Shown here piece after piece: positions 10,723-20,851 of a DNA stretch of 64,000 nt. A program made the translations under genes and the position numbers. Below the pieces are notes generated by a model. The model made no database searches. It was not told the origin of the DNA and worked only from the letters and a program-made list of their open reading frames with translations. Source of the stretch: an uncultured Lachnospiraceae bacterium. Its GTDB lineage: Bacteria > Bacillota > Clostridia > Lachnospirales > Lachnospiraceae. The stretch is from positions 1 to 64,000 of the forward strand of contig CANRIG010000007.1 of assembly GCA_947630595.1 (NCBI GenBank), written 5' to 3'. Within the stretch, counting starts at the first letter, position 1. Every line of letters begins with the position of its first letter.

Positions 10723-12600
10723 TTGAGCGAGAGAGGAAATGAATTCAAAATAATTGCAGACAGCAGTATGATACCAGGCGCGGTTGTGGAAAAGGACGGA
10801 ATACATTTTGGATATTATGCGGCGGACGGCGAACGGCCCTCCCTGCTGCTCTACAGAAAGGGCAGTCAGGAGCCGGCCGCGGAGATACCGTTTCCGCAGG
10901 AAGAGGCTGAGAACGGATTTTATGCGCTGAAGGTGAAGATATCGCCCCGGCGCTACGAATATAATTTCAAACAGGGAGAGCGCGTCGTCATCGACCCGTA
11001 TGCAAAGAAGATCTGCGGGCGCGAGACGTTCGGACAGATACCGGACGCGTCGCCGCACGGAATCCGCGGCGGCTTCGCGGAGGAAAACTACGACTGGGAG
11101 GGAGACCGGTGCCCGCAGCTGCCGTTTGAGGAAGCGGTGATGTACCATCTCCATGTGCGCGGGTTTACGATGCAGAAAAACTCCCGGGTCCGCAAAAAAG
11201 GCACCTTCGCCGGTCTGCAGGAGAAAATTCCCTATCTGCGGGAGCTGGGGGTTAACCAGCTGAAATTGATGCCGGTGTATGAATTTACCGAGCGGGAGCT
11301 GGACGAACGGGTGCGTCCCGGCGCAGCCGCCACGCAGGCGGAGGCGCTTGCGGCGGCATTTGTGGATGCGAGCACGCAGGAAGCGTGGAGACTGAATTAC
11401 TGGGGCTACGGCGGAGGCTTTTATTTCGCGCCCAAGGCTTCCTATGCCTCCGGCCGCAGCGCCGAACGCGAGCTGAAAAACCTGGTTAAGGCGCTGCACG
11501 CGGAAAATATGGAGCTTTTGCTGGAGTTTGCGTTTGACGACGAGACGGATATCGGGGTCATTGAGCGCTGCCTGAATTACTGGGCGTGCGAATATCACAT
11601 CGACGGCTTTTCCGTCATCGCCCGGGACAGCGTGATCGCGGAGATCGCCCGTCTGCCGCTGTTTCGCAGGAGAAAGCTGATCAGCACGTGGTACCCGGAT
11701 TATGTGACCGCATATAATAAAGAAAAAGTCCACGCGCACCTGGCCTCCTCCAACGACGGTTTTATGAACGACTGCCGCCGTCTGCTCAAGGGGGACGAGC
11801 GCTGCCTGAGCGCGTTCGCCGGGCGCCTGCGCGCAAAGCCGGAGGGCTGTGCGCAGATCAATTACATGACAAACCACGACGGCTTTACGATGCTGGATCT
11901 GGTGTCCTATGACCGCAAGCACAACGAGGAAAACGGGGAGCAGAACCGCGATGGCTCCAACTACAACTGCAGCTGGAACTGCGGCATCGAGGGCCCGTCA
12001 AAGAAGCGCGAGGTTCTGGAACGGCGCATGCGGCAGCGCAAAAACGCGTACGCGATGATGCTGTTCTCACAGGGGACGCCGATGCTGCTGGCGGGTGACG
12101 AGTTCGGCAATACGCAGAACGGCAACAACAATCCCTACTGCCACGACAGCGAGCTGACCTGGACCGACTGGAGCCGCCTGCGCAGCGAGCGGGAGCTGAC
12201 CGGTTTTGTGCGCTCGGCGATCGCTTACCGGAAGGCGCATCCGGTTCTGCACCAGTACCGGAGACTGCAGTGCACGGATGACCGCGCCGTCGGCTTCCCG
12301 GATCTCTCGTATCACGGGACGCAGGCGTGGCACAACGACTTCGAGCAGATGCACGGCCATATGGGCTGCATGTACGCCGGCGTCTACGCGGGCGAGGAGG
12401 GGCTTCTCTACATCGCCTACAATTTCCACTGGATGCCGCAGGAGTTTGCGCTGCCGCTGCCGCCGAGGGGCTGTTCCTGGTACAAGGTGATGGACACCTC
12501 GCAGAAGGAGAGCTTTCTGCCCCGGGAGGCTCAGGAGCCGCTGGAAGCCAAGTCCTTTTTTGTGCCGGAGCGCACGATCGTGATACTGGAAGGAAGATAA
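10723..12600 (+). CDS. GH13 isoamylase/GlgX-like protein, catalytic motifs degenerate
   Basis: CBM48-like N-terminus; NYMTNHDGFTMLDLVSY region IV and HNEENGEQNRDGSNYNCSWNCG retained; TTG start 10723 after AAGGGTGG; ORF opens at 10612. Confidence 0.8.
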   Translation: MSERGNEFKIIADSSMIPGAVVEKDGIHFGYYAADGERPSLLLYRKGSQEPAAEIPFPQEEAENGFYALKVKISPRRYEYNFKQGERVVIDPYAKKICGRETFGQIPDASPHGIRGGFAEENYDWEGDRCPQLPFEEAVMYHLHVRGFTMQKNSRVRKKGTFAGLQEKIPYLRELGVNQLKLMPVYEFTERELDERVRPGAAATQAEALAAAFVDASTQEAWRLNYWGYGGGFYFAPKASYASGRSAERELKNLVKALHAENMELLLEFAFDDETDIGVIERCLNYWACEYHIDGFSVIARDSVIAEIARLPLFRRRKLISTWYPDYVTAYNKEKVHAHLASSNDGFMNDCRRLLKGDERCLSAFAGRLRAKPEGCAQINYMTNHDGFTMLDLVSYDRKHNEENGEQNRDGSNYNCSWNCGIEGPSKKREVLERRMRQRKNAYAMMLFSQGTPMLLAGDEFGNTQNGNNNPYCHDSELTWTDWSRLRSERELTGFVRSAIAYRKAHPVLHQYRRLQCTDDRAVGFPDLSYHGTQAWHNDFEQMHGHMGCMYAGVYAGEEGLLYIAYNFHWMPQEFALPLPPRGCSWYKVMDTSQKESFLPREAQEPLEAKSFFVPERTIVILEGR

Positions 12601-12601
12601 C

Positions 12602-13189
12602 ATGAAGCTACCGAAAGAATACAGACAGATTACCCGGAAAAAAGCGTGGGGGCACCTGAAGACCATCACCGAGCACAAGCTGCTCGTGATGCGGCACTGC
12701 TTTCAGGTCGGCCTCTACCGTCAGGGCCTGACGCACGACCTGTCCAAATACATGCCGTCCGAGCTGCTGATGGGCTTCGCCTATTTTAACGACGGCAAGA
12801 GCAGCCCCAACAACGGAGAGCGGGAAGCAAAGGGCAGTTCCTACGCCTGGATGCACCACAAGGGCAGGAACCGCCATCATTTTGAATACTGGACCGATTA
12901 CGCGCTGCACCCGTCCCAGCGGAAATATCCGCTGCAGACGGTGCAGATGCCCAGAAAATATGTGGTTGAGATGCTGATGGACCGGATTTCGGCGTCGAAA
13001 AATTACAATAAAGAAACGTACACCCAGCACGACCCGCTGGCTTACTTCGAGCGCGGCAAAAGCCATTACCTGATGCATCCGCAGACCAAGAAGGAGCTGC
13101 TCGGGATGCTGCGCATTCTCGACCAGCGCGGAGAAAAGGAGCTGATGCGCTTCGTGCGCGACTATTATCTGAAAGGATACCCGATCTGA
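12602..13189 (+). CDS. DUF5662-like protein
   Basis: HKLLVMRHCFQVGLYRQGLTHDLSKY ... HHKGRNRHHFEYW. Confidence 0.7.
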   Translation: MKLPKEYRQITRKKAWGHLKTITEHKLLVMRHCFQVGLYRQGLTHDLSKYMPSELLMGFAYFNDGKSSPNNGEREAKGSSYAWMHHKGRNRHHFEYWTDYALHPSQRKYPLQTVQMPRKYVVEMLMDRISASKNYNKETYTQHDPLAYFERGKSHYLMHPQTKKELLGMLRILDQRGEKELMRFVRDYYLKGYPI

Positions 13190-13275
13190 AAAAACGCAAC
13201 CGGACGGAACAGGAATCCGCGGCTGCGTTTTGCAAAAAAGGCATTCGTCGTTTCCATCCGGCGGGAGAGTGCCGG

Positions 13276-13755
13276 TCACTGCGGATAGACGAGGCGTTCC
13301 TCAGTGATGCCGTCCAGCACCTCGCGCAGATAGCGGTCCGCCAGATAATTTGCCATCGGCAGATTCATGTCAAGGTAATTTCCGCAGTCCTTTGCGCAGG
13401 CGCCCGGCACCTCGCCGCGGTAATCGCGGATAAAGAGAAACATTTCCTTCATCAGCGGCACGATGTCCGCCGACGCGTAATCGCCGGCCAGCAGCAGATA
13501 AAAGCCGGTGCGGCAGCCCATGGGGCCGAAATAGACGGTTCGGTCCGCGAACTGCGGATGGTTGCGCAAAAACGTCGCGCCGAGGTGCTCGATCGTGTGC
13601 ACCTCCGCCGTGTTCATCACCGGCTCGCCGTTCGGCTTGGTCATGCGGATATCGAAGGTCGTAATCACCTCCGCGCCGACGTGGTCTTTCCGGGAGACGT
13701 ACAGTCCCGGAAGCAGCTTGATGTGGTCAATCGTAAAGCTCGCAATCTTTTCCAT
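13276..13755 (-). CDS. luxS: S-ribosylhomocysteine lyase
   Basis: FDIRMTKPNGEPVMNTAEVHTIEHLGATFLRN, GPMGCRTGFYLL. Confidence 0.95.
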   Translation of the reverse strand: MEKIASFTIDHIKLLPGLYVSRKDHVGAEVITTFDIRMTKPNGEPVMNTAEVHTIEHLGATFLRNHPQFADRTVYFGPMGCRTGFYLLLAGDYASADIVPLMKEMFLFIRDYRGEVPGACAKDCGNYLDMNLPMANYLADRYLREVLDGITEERLVYPQ

Positions 13756-13937
13756 AGTATACAGTCCTTCCTTATATGAAATGATCTTATTTTTCCCTGT
13801 CCTTTATTTTAACAGATCGCGGCCTCGGACACAAGCGGGATTGCGCCCATAAAACCATTTGACTTTTCCCACTGCAGGTGATAAAATTGCGGTATGTTTT
13901 GCGGGTACTGTCCGCATACGGACGAGGAGGGACGATT

Positions 13938-14942
13938 ATGATTGACAACAAAAAAGTACTGTTCAGCGGGATGCAGGCGACCGGTTCCCTGACCCTGGGA
14001 AATTACCTCGGCGCTCTGAAAAACTGGGTGGCGCTGAGCGATGAATACGAATGTTTCTATGCGGTGGTCGATCTGCATTCGATCACGATACGACAGGACC
14101 CGGCTGTACTGCGCAAACGCGCGCGCGCACTGCTGACGCTTTACATAGCGGCGGGACTCGACCCGGAAAAAAACTGCATTTACTACCAGTCGCACGTCTC
14201 CGGACACGCCGAGCTGTCGTGGATTCTCAGCTGTTTTACCTATATGGGAGAGCTGAACCGCATGACGCAGTTCAAGGACAAGGCCTCCAAGCACGCGGAC
14301 AATATCAACGCCGGTCTCTACACCTATCCGGTGCTGATGGCGGCGGACATTCTGCTGTATCAGGCGGACGTGGTGCCGGTCGGCATCGACCAGATGCAGC
14401 ATCTGGAGCTGACGCGCAACATCGCGCAGCGTTTCAATGCCATTTACGGCGACGTGTTTACGATACCGGAGGTATACATCGGCAAGGCGGGCGCGAAAAT
14501 CATGAGCCTGCAGGACCCGACGAAGAAGATGAGCAAATCCGACGAAAACCCGAACGCCAGCATCTACCTGATGGACGACGCGGACGCCATCCGCAGGAAA
14601 TGCAGGCGCGCCGTGACCGACTCGGTCGGCGAATTCCGCTACTGCGAGGAACAGCCCGGCCTGCGCAACCTGATCGACATTTACTGCGCCTGCCTGAACA
14701 AAACGCCGGACGAAGTCGTAAAAGAATTCTCCGGCAGCGGTTACGGACAGTTCAAGGAAGCAGTGGGAGAGGCCGTCGTCTCCGTACTCGATCCGCTGCA
14801 GAAGCGCGTGGCCGAACTGGAAAAAGACAAAGCCTACATCGACAGCGTCATCAAAAACAACGCCGAGAAAGCAAGCTACTATTCCATGAAGACCCTGCGC
14901 AAGGTCCAGAGAAAAGTAGGCTTCCCGGACCGTATCCGCTGA
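13938..14942 (+). CDS. trpS: Tryptophanyl-tRNA synthetase
   Basis: FSGMQATGSLTLGNYLGAL, KKMSKSDEN; ATG 13938 after GAGGAGGG. Confidence 0.95.
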   Translation: MIDNKKVLFSGMQATGSLTLGNYLGALKNWVALSDEYECFYAVVDLHSITIRQDPAVLRKRARALLTLYIAAGLDPEKNCIYYQSHVSGHAELSWILSCFTYMGELNRMTQFKDKASKHADNINAGLYTYPVLMAADILLYQADVVPVGIDQMQHLELTRNIAQRFNAIYGDVFTIPEVYIGKAGAKIMSLQDPTKKMSKSDENPNASIYLMDDADAIRRKCRRAVTDSVGEFRYCEEQPGLRNLIDIYCACLNKTPDEVVKEFSGSGYGQFKEAVGEAVVSVLDPLQKRVAELEKDKAYIDSVIKNNAEKASYYSMKTLRKVQRKVGFPDRIR

Positions 14943-15021
14943 TACCTTGAAAGGATAAACAGCAAAAAAAGAGCAGTTTAAGAAGATAATAGGAAATTAA
15001 AAAACAACCAGAGAAACTAAA

Positions 15022-15055
15022 GACAGTTAGAGACAGATAACGACAGGGGATGACA
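15022..15055 (+). repeat. GACAG motif phased every 10 bp
   Basis: GACAG at 15022, 15032, 15042 and GACAA at 15052. Confidence 0.6.
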
Positions 15056-15153
15056 AAAAATCGTTCGGTACCCTTTCGGGTATTTCCCCCAGAAAGCGAG
15101 GAAAGCTTTCCGGGGGAAACACACCGAAAATCCAAACGATTTTTTGCATCCCC
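15046..15153. other. Multi-arm inverted-repeat element between trpS and the RluD-like gene
   Basis: Outer GGGGATG(A)CAAAAAATCGTT / AACGATTTTTTGCATCCCC, CGGT/ACCG, TACCC/GGGTA hairpin, TTTCCCCC-A-GAAAGC / GCTTTC-C-GGGGGAAA hairpin. Confidence 0.8.
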
Positions 15154-15211
15154 GTTCTCATTCCATATCCCCATACAACATTCTCATATATAACAAACCA
15201 TTACCCGCAAT

Positions 15212-16225
15212 TTAATCAGCAACCACCCTCCGCATATCCTCCGGCATCCCACAGACAAAGGAAAGCTCCTCCCCGGTGATCGGGTGCACAAATTCCAGCC
15301 GGTGCGAGTGCAGCGCCTGCCGTTCGATCAGGGCCTGCGACTGCGGATTGTAGAGAAAATCGCCGATCAGCGGATGGCCGATGTGCTTCATGTGCACGCG
15401 AATCTGGTGCGTGCGCCCGGTCTCCAGCGTGACCGCAGCCAGCGAGACCTCCGCCTTTTCAGAACATCCCACCTTTTCGGAATGTCCCGTAGTTCCCGGA
15501 ACGACCACAGTCGGCTGGTTATTCTGTGCAGCGCAGGCGTCGATTTCAGTGGGCCGAAAATCGGAAACCGCAACAGTGCGACAGTCCAGCCTCCGGTAAT
15601 GCGTGACCGCGCACTGCCCGCGCTCCTGGTCGACGCAGCGCATGAGCACCGAATCCGGCTGACGGGCGATCGGCGCGTCGATGGTGCCGGATTCCGGCAG
15701 CCTTCCCTCGACGATGGCCAGATATTCCCGGTGAATCCGGCGTTCGGCCGACATTTCCGAGAGGACGGCAGCGCTCAGCAAATGTTTGGCAATGATCAGC
15801 AGGCCGCTGGTGTCGCGGTCGAGGCGGTTGATGCAGCGGTAGACGAACGGAATTCCGCGCGATGCATAATAATACATGACCCCGTTGGCCAGCGTATTTT
15901 CGTAGTTGTTTATGGAAGGGTGAATCGGCGTGTCGCCGTCCTTGTTGAGCACGAGGATGTCCTCGTCCTCATAGACGATGTCGAGCGGCATTTCCACGGG
16001 CACAATGTTGGGAGAGGATTCCGTCTCGCGGATGCAGACGGTCACCGTATCGCCGGCTGCCAGCCTGCGGTTGGTATAGGCCGGAGAGCCGTTGTGCAAA
16101 ATTCCGCGCTCGCAGGCTTTCAGGTGCACAAGCACATGGTGAGAGCAGCCGCGGGCGCGGAGAAACTGTCCGACCGTCGCCGATTCCCAGTCCGGAGTGA
16201 CGTTCCAGGTGAGGGTGCGTTCCAT
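15212..16225 (-). CDS. RluA/RluD-family pseudouridine synthase
   Basis: INRLDRDTSGLLIIAK, LETGRTHQIRVHMKHIGHPLIGD. Confidence 0.9.
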   Translation of the reverse strand: MERTLTWNVTPDWESATVGQFLRARGCSHHVLVHLKACERGILHNGSPAYTNRRLAAGDTVTVCIRETESSPNIVPVEMPLDIVYEDEDILVLNKDGDTPIHPSINNYENTLANGVMYYYASRGIPFVYRCINRLDRDTSGLLIIAKHLLSAAVLSEMSAERRIHREYLAIVEGRLPESGTIDAPIARQPDSVLMRCVDQERGQCAVTHYRRLDCRTVAVSDFRPTEIDACAAQNNQPTVVVPGTTGHSEKVGCSEKAEVSLAAVTLETGRTHQIRVHMKHIGHPLIGDFLYNPQSQALIERQALHSHRLEFVHPITGEELSFVCGMPEDMRRVVAD

Positions 16226-16230
16226 GGCGG

Positions 16231-17301
16231 TCAGCTCGATTTTACTTTGTTCCAGTATTCGTTGTACATGTTGTCCACCTCGTCGCCGAGATAGCGGAAG
16301 GTCTCGCAGCGCTCCAGATCCTCGGCCGGCGGGAACGCAATCGTGCTGTTGCGGATGTCTTCGTCCTCGATCAGGTCGCGGGCCGCGGTGTTCGGGGTGG
16401 AGTAGGTGATGTAGTCAAACGTCATGAGGGCGATGTCCGGACGGCAGAGAAAGTCGATGAATTTCTCTGCGTTTTCTTTGTTCTTGGCGTTTTTCGGAAT
16501 CACCCAGCTGTCGATCCAGATGTTGGAGCCCTCCTCCGGGATGACGTATTCCAGATTCTCGTTTTCACGCTGGGTATAGATGGCTTCACCGGAGTAGATG
16601 ACGCCGATTGCGGCCTCGTCGCCGATCATCTTGTCGCGCACCTGGTCGATGACGTAAGCCTGTACGAGCGGTTTCTGCTCGATCAGCAGGTCGGTGGCCT
16701 CCGCGATTTCCGACTCGTCGGTGGAGTTGAGCGAGTAGCCCAGCTTTTTGAGGGCGACCGCATAGGCGTCACGCACGCTGTCCTGCATCAGGATGTTGTC
16801 GGCGTATTTCTCGTCCCAGAGTATATCCCAGCTCGTGACCGGCACGTCGACCATGGTTTTGTTGTAGAGAATGCCGACTGTGCCCCAGCAGTAGGGGACG
16901 GAATATTTGTTCTCCGGATCAAATTCGCGGGAGGCGTCCAGATATTCCTGCCCGATGTTTTTGATATTGGGAATGTTGTCAAAATTCAGTTCTGCCAGCA
17001 GATCGTTTTCCAGCATTTTCTGAATCATATAGTCGGAGGGGCAGATAACGTCGTAGGCGACGGCGCCTGCCTCCACCTTCGGGTACATGATCTCGTTCGT
17101 CTCAAACTCGTCATAAACGACCTTGATGCCGGTTTCCTCCTCAAACATCTCGATCGTCTCCGGGTCCATGTATTCGCCCCAGTTGTAGACGACGACTTCT
17201 CCGGCGTCAGCCGTTTTGGATGCGGAGCCGTCTCCGCCGCAGCCCGTCAGAAGCAGCGCCGGGACAATGCCGGCCAGTACGAAGAAAACAGATTTTTTCA
17301 T
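16231..17301 (-). CDS. potD: Spermidine/putrescine ABC transporter substrate-binding lipoprotein
   Basis: Lipobox LLTGCGG; VVYNWGEYMDPETIEMFEEETGIKV; in pot operon. Confidence 0.92.
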   Translation of the reverse strand: MKKSVFFVLAGIVPALLLTGCGGDGSASKTADAGEVVVYNWGEYMDPETIEMFEEETGIKVVYDEFETNEIMYPKVEAGAVAYDVICPSDYMIQKMLENDLLAELNFDNIPNIKNIGQEYLDASREFDPENKYSVPYCWGTVGILYNKTMVDVPVTSWDILWDEKYADNILMQDSVRDAYAVALKKLGYSLNSTDESEIAEATDLLIEQKPLVQAYVIDQVRDKMIGDEAAIGVIYSGEAIYTQRENENLEYVIPEEGSNIWIDSWVIPKNAKNKENAEKFIDFLCRPDIALMTFDYITYSTPNTAARDLIEDEDIRNSTIAFPPAEDLERCETFRYLGDEVDNMYNEYWNKVKSS

Positions 17302-17337
17302 GGCAGATTTCCTTTCCTTTTTCATAATTTCCTGTGG

Positions 17338-18153
17338 TTATATCTTGATTTTTACAGAACCGCTTTCCGATTTCGGGCGGCAGTTGACGAGAAGCAGCAA
17401 GAGCAGCACCGTCACGAACATGAGCGTCGAGAGCGCGTACATCTCGGGCTTGATGCCCTTGCGCACCTCCGTGTAAATCTTGGTGGACAGCGTGTCGAAG
17501 CCCGGGCCCTTCACAAAGTGCGTGATGATAAAATCGTCCAGCGACATGGTGAACGCCAGCAGAAAACCGGAGAGCACGCCGGGCATGATGTCCGGCAGCA
17601 CCACCCGGTAAAATGCGTACAGCGGGGAGGCGCCGATGTCGAGCGCGGCCTCGTAGGTCGACAGATTGACCTGCCGGAGCTTGGGCATGACGCTGAGGAC
17701 GACGTAGGGCAGGTTGAACGTAATGTGCCCGATCAGAATCGTCCAGAAACCGAAGGTCACAGTCTGTCCGAAGACGGAGAGCAGGTTGCCAAACGCGATG
17801 AAGAGCAGCATCAGCGAGATGCCGGTGACGATCTCCGCATTCAGCATCGGGATGTTGGCCACGGAAAACCAGAACGCGCGGGTGCGGCTTTTCATGGAAT
17901 TAAGGCCGATGGCCGCCATCGTGCCGAAGAGCGTGGCGACGAGGGCGGAGAGGAACGCGATCAGCAGCGTGTTGGCAAGCGCCTGCAGAATCTGCTCATT
18001 CTGAAACAGGGAGGCGTACCATTTCAGGGAAAAGCCGCCCCATTTTGCGCGCGTCTTCGAGGCGTTGAACGAGAGCACGATCAGCGTCAGGATGGGCGCG
18101 TACAGCAGGACAAAGATGAAAACCAGGTAGCATTTTTTGAAAAAACGCTTCAT
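17338..18153 (-). CDS. potC: Spermidine/putrescine ABC transporter permease
   Basis: Six TM, EAALDIGASPLYAFYRVVLPDIMPG. Confidence 0.92.
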   Translation of the reverse strand: MKRFFKKCYLVFIFVLLYAPILTLIVLSFNASKTRAKWGGFSLKWYASLFQNEQILQALANTLLIAFLSALVATLFGTMAAIGLNSMKSRTRAFWFSVANIPMLNAEIVTGISLMLLFIAFGNLLSVFGQTVTFGFWTILIGHITFNLPYVVLSVMPKLRQVNLSTYEAALDIGASPLYAFYRVVLPDIMPGVLSGFLLAFTMSLDDFIITHFVKGPGFDTLSTKIYTEVRKGIKPEMYALSTLMFVTVLLLLLLVNCRPKSESGSVKIKI

Positions 18154-18977
18154 CAGAATGCCACCCCCTCTCCGTCCTTGTCATACTTGTGCATGGTGGC
18201 CATGCTGATGAAGATGAATACCATCAGAATCAGCGACAGGCCGCTGCCGACGTTCCAGTTGCTTCCCTGCTTGAATTTCTGCTCGATCACATTGCCGATC
18301 AGCAGAATCTTGGCTCCGCCCAGCAGGTCGCTGATGACGAAGGTCGTCAGGGCCGGCACGAATACCATCGTGATGCCGCTGATCACGCCGGGCAGGCTGA
18401 GCGGGAAGATGACGCGGCAGAAGGTCTGCGCTCCGTTGGCGCCGAGGTCCCGGGCCGCGTTGACCACGTTTTTGTCGATCTTGATCAGGCTGTTGTAGAT
18501 CGGCAGCAGCATAAACGGCAGGAAATTGTATACCATGCCAAGGATGATGGCGTACGGCGTATTGATGATGTTGAGCGCGGGCAGATGCAGCGCCTCCAGC
18601 AGCATGTTGATGACGCCGCTTTTCTCCAGCAGCGTCTGCCAGGCCAGCGTCCGCAGCAGGAAATTCATCCACATGGGGATGATGAAAATCATCACGATAA
18701 AGCCGTTGGCGTTAAAATTCAGATCGCTGAGAATCATCGCCAGCGGGTAGGCCATGACGAGGCAGATGACCGTGCTGATCAGCGAGAGCGCAAGCGCGTA
18801 AACCAGCGCCTTGATGTTTTCGGGCCGCCCCATCTCGGCGAGATTGGCCAGGGTGAAGCTGCCGTCCGCGGCCGTCATCCCGTAATAGATGATGATGACG
18901 AGCGGGATTACGATGAAGGCGACGCTCCAGACCAGAAAGGGGCCGGAGAGCAGCCATTTGGATTTTCCTTTACTCAT
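18153..18977 (-). CDS. potB: Spermidine/putrescine ABC transporter permease
   Basis: [26 protein letters not shown]. Confidence 0.92.
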   Translation of the reverse strand: MSKGKSKWLLSGPFLVWSVAFIVIPLVIIIYYGMTAADGSFTLANLAEMGRPENIKALVYALALSLISTVICLVMAYPLAMILSDLNFNANGFIVMIFIIPMWMNFLLRTLAWQTLLEKSGVINMLLEALHLPALNIINTPYAIILGMVYNFLPFMLLPIYNSLIKIDKNVVNAARDLGANGAQTFCRVIFPLSLPGVISGITMVFVPALTTFVISDLLGGAKILLIGNVIEQKFKQGSNWNVGSGLSLILMVFIFISMATMHKYDKDGEGVAF

Positions 18978-20043
18978 TGACGGCCACGGCCTCCTCGTCC
19001 TCGGATTCCGGCTTGTTCATGATCTGGATGTCAAACGGGTCCACGTGAATGCCGACCCGGGTGCCGACCGGGAACAGGTCGGTGCTGTGTACCAGCCACT
19101 CGAAGCCGCCGGCCTGCACCTCCATCTCGTAGTGCACGCCCTTGAAGATCAGATGGCTGACCACGCCCTCGATCGTTCCCTCCTCCGGTTTGAGCAGGTC
19201 GATGTCCTCCGGGCGGATCACCACGTCCACCGGGCGGTTACGGCCGAAGCCCTCGTCCACGCAGGGGAACTTCGCGCCCAGGATTTCCACCAGCCGGTCC
19301 TCCAGCATCGTGCCGTGGATGATGTTGCTGTCGCCGATGAAATCCGCCACGAACGCGTTTTTCGGCTCGTTGTAGATGTCCTCGGGCGTGCCGATCTGCT
19401 GGATGTAGCCCTGGTTCATGACCACGATCGTGTCCGACATCGTCAGGGCTTCCTCCTGGTCGTGGGTAACGTAGATAAAGGTAATCCCCAGCTCGTTTTT
19501 CAGGCGGATCAGCTCGTACTGCATGTCCTGCCGGAGCTTGAGGTCGAGCGCGCCAAGCGGCTCGTCGAGCAGCAGTACCCTTGGCTCGTTGACGATCGCG
19601 CGGGCGATGGCGATGCGCTGCTGCTGGCCGCCGCTTAGGGAATCCGGCATGCGGTTTTCATAGCCCTCCAGGTTGACGAGCTTCAGCGCGTATTTGATCT
19701 TGTCGTTGATGTAGTCTTTGCTTTTCTTTTTGATGCGGAGGCCGAAAGCAATGTTCTCGGCGATCGTCATATGCGTAAAAAGCGCATATTTCTGGAAGAC
19801 GGTATTGAGCTGCCGCTTGTTGGGCGGAAGATTCGTGATGTCCTCGCCATTGAAAATAACGCGGCCCCGGTCCGGGCTTTCAAAACCGCCGAGGATGCGC
19901 AGCGTCGTCGTCTTGCCGCAGCCGGACGGCCCCAGCAGCGTCAGAAATTCGTTCTCGCGTATGTAGAGATTCAGGTCGTCGAGCACCACCTCGCCGTCGA
20001 AGGATTTTGTGATGCCGACCAGATCGATCAGTTTATTGCTCAT
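18970..20043 (-). CDS. potA: Spermidine/putrescine ABC transporter ATPase
   Basis: [34 protein letters not shown]-like C-terminus. Confidence 0.93.
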   Translation of the reverse strand: MSNKLIDLVGITKSFDGEVVLDDLNLYIRENEFLTLLGPSGCGKTTTLRILGGFESPDRGRVIFNGEDITNLPPNKRQLNTVFQKYALFTHMTIAENIAFGLRIKKKSKDYINDKIKYALKLVNLEGYENRMPDSLSGGQQQRIAIARAIVNEPRVLLLDEPLGALDLKLRQDMQYELIRLKNELGITFIYVTHDQEEALTMSDTIVVMNQGYIQQIGTPEDIYNEPKNAFVADFIGDSNIIHGTMLEDRLVEILGAKFPCVDEGFGRNRPVDVVIRPEDIDLLKPEEGTIEGVVSHLIFKGVHYEMEVQAGGFEWLVHSTDLFPVGTRVGIHVDPFDIQIMNKPESEDEEAVAVNE

Positions 20044-20061
20044 ACGTGCCTCCCGTTTGAT

Positions 20062-20601
20062 TCAGAAGCTTGGCGGAGTGCTGACCCAGATCAGCGATGC
20101 CCCTGTTTTTTCGTTTGCGGTGATATAGTGCCGGGTGTGCGGCACAAAGTAAAAGGATTCGCCCTTTTTCGCCTTGTACAGACGCGCGCCCAGATGGACG
20201 GTGACGCTCCCCTGCAGGACGTAGCCGAATTCCTCGCCCTCATGCGGCTGATCCGGATAGGTGGAGCCGCCCGGCTCCAGCGTCAGGCGGATCGGTTCCA
20301 TCGCGTTTTTCTGCGCGTTGGGAATGATCCATTCAATCTTGTTTTTCAGTTCAGAATCAATTTTTTCAAAATAATCAGCATCGTGAAATACGATCTGTTC
20401 GTCCGCCGGCGCGCTGAAAAATTCCTGCAGATCCGTGCCCAGGCACTGCAGAATATCGACCAGCGTCGCGATGGACGGAGAGGTAAGGTCGCGCTCAAGC
20501 TGTGAGATAAAGCCCTTGGACAGCTCGGCCCGGTCGGCCAGCTCCTCCTGGGTCAGGTTTTTGGCAATGCGCAGTTCCTTGAGTTTCGTTCCGATATGCA
20601 T
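20062..20601 (-). CDS. XRE-family HTH + cupin regulator (PuuR-like)
   Basis: IGTKLKELRIAKNLTQEELADRAELSKGFISQLERD; C-terminal cupin; start ATG 20601 after AGAGGA. Confidence 0.9.
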   Translation of the reverse strand: MHIGTKLKELRIAKNLTQEELADRAELSKGFISQLERDLTSPSIATLVDILQCLGTDLQEFFSAPADEQIVFHDADYFEKIDSELKNKIEWIIPNAQKNAMEPIRLTLEPGGSTYPDQPHEGEEFGYVLQGSVTVHLGARLYKAKKGESFYFVPHTRHYITANEKTGASLIWVSTPPSF

Positions 20602-20851
20602 AACATGTCCTCTTTTCTTTTGGATAGTAAAAATAAACAAAAAGTTTACTTTCACTAAACAGACAGTAACATTGATTATACTACGATTCAGGTGCATGTC
20701 AATAGATTTTTCGCAAGTTTCCAAAGTATTTCGGAGTATTTCGCTTAACAAAGCGGGGCAGGTATGGTATGATAACGGAAGAAAACCAGGACAAAGCCTG
20801 ACGGGCCGCGGAAAAATCGCGCGGGACAGGCATTTTTACAGGAGGTTTGGA

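Noticed and set aside
13189-13276. AAAACGCA...TGCGTTTT inverted repeat between the DUF5662 gene and luxS
   Set aside because: Consistent with an ordinary bidirectional terminator between convergent genes; not pursued as novel.
13756-13937. T-box leader upstream of trpS
   Set aside because: The intergenic distance is short and I could not find a T-box consensus (UGGN-type) followed by a terminator.
20435-20851. Long N-terminal extension of the lactonase ORF upstream of 20852
   Set aside because: It runs antisense through the XRE regulator start and promoter region; AGGAGG plus ATG at 20852 begins the family-like sequence.
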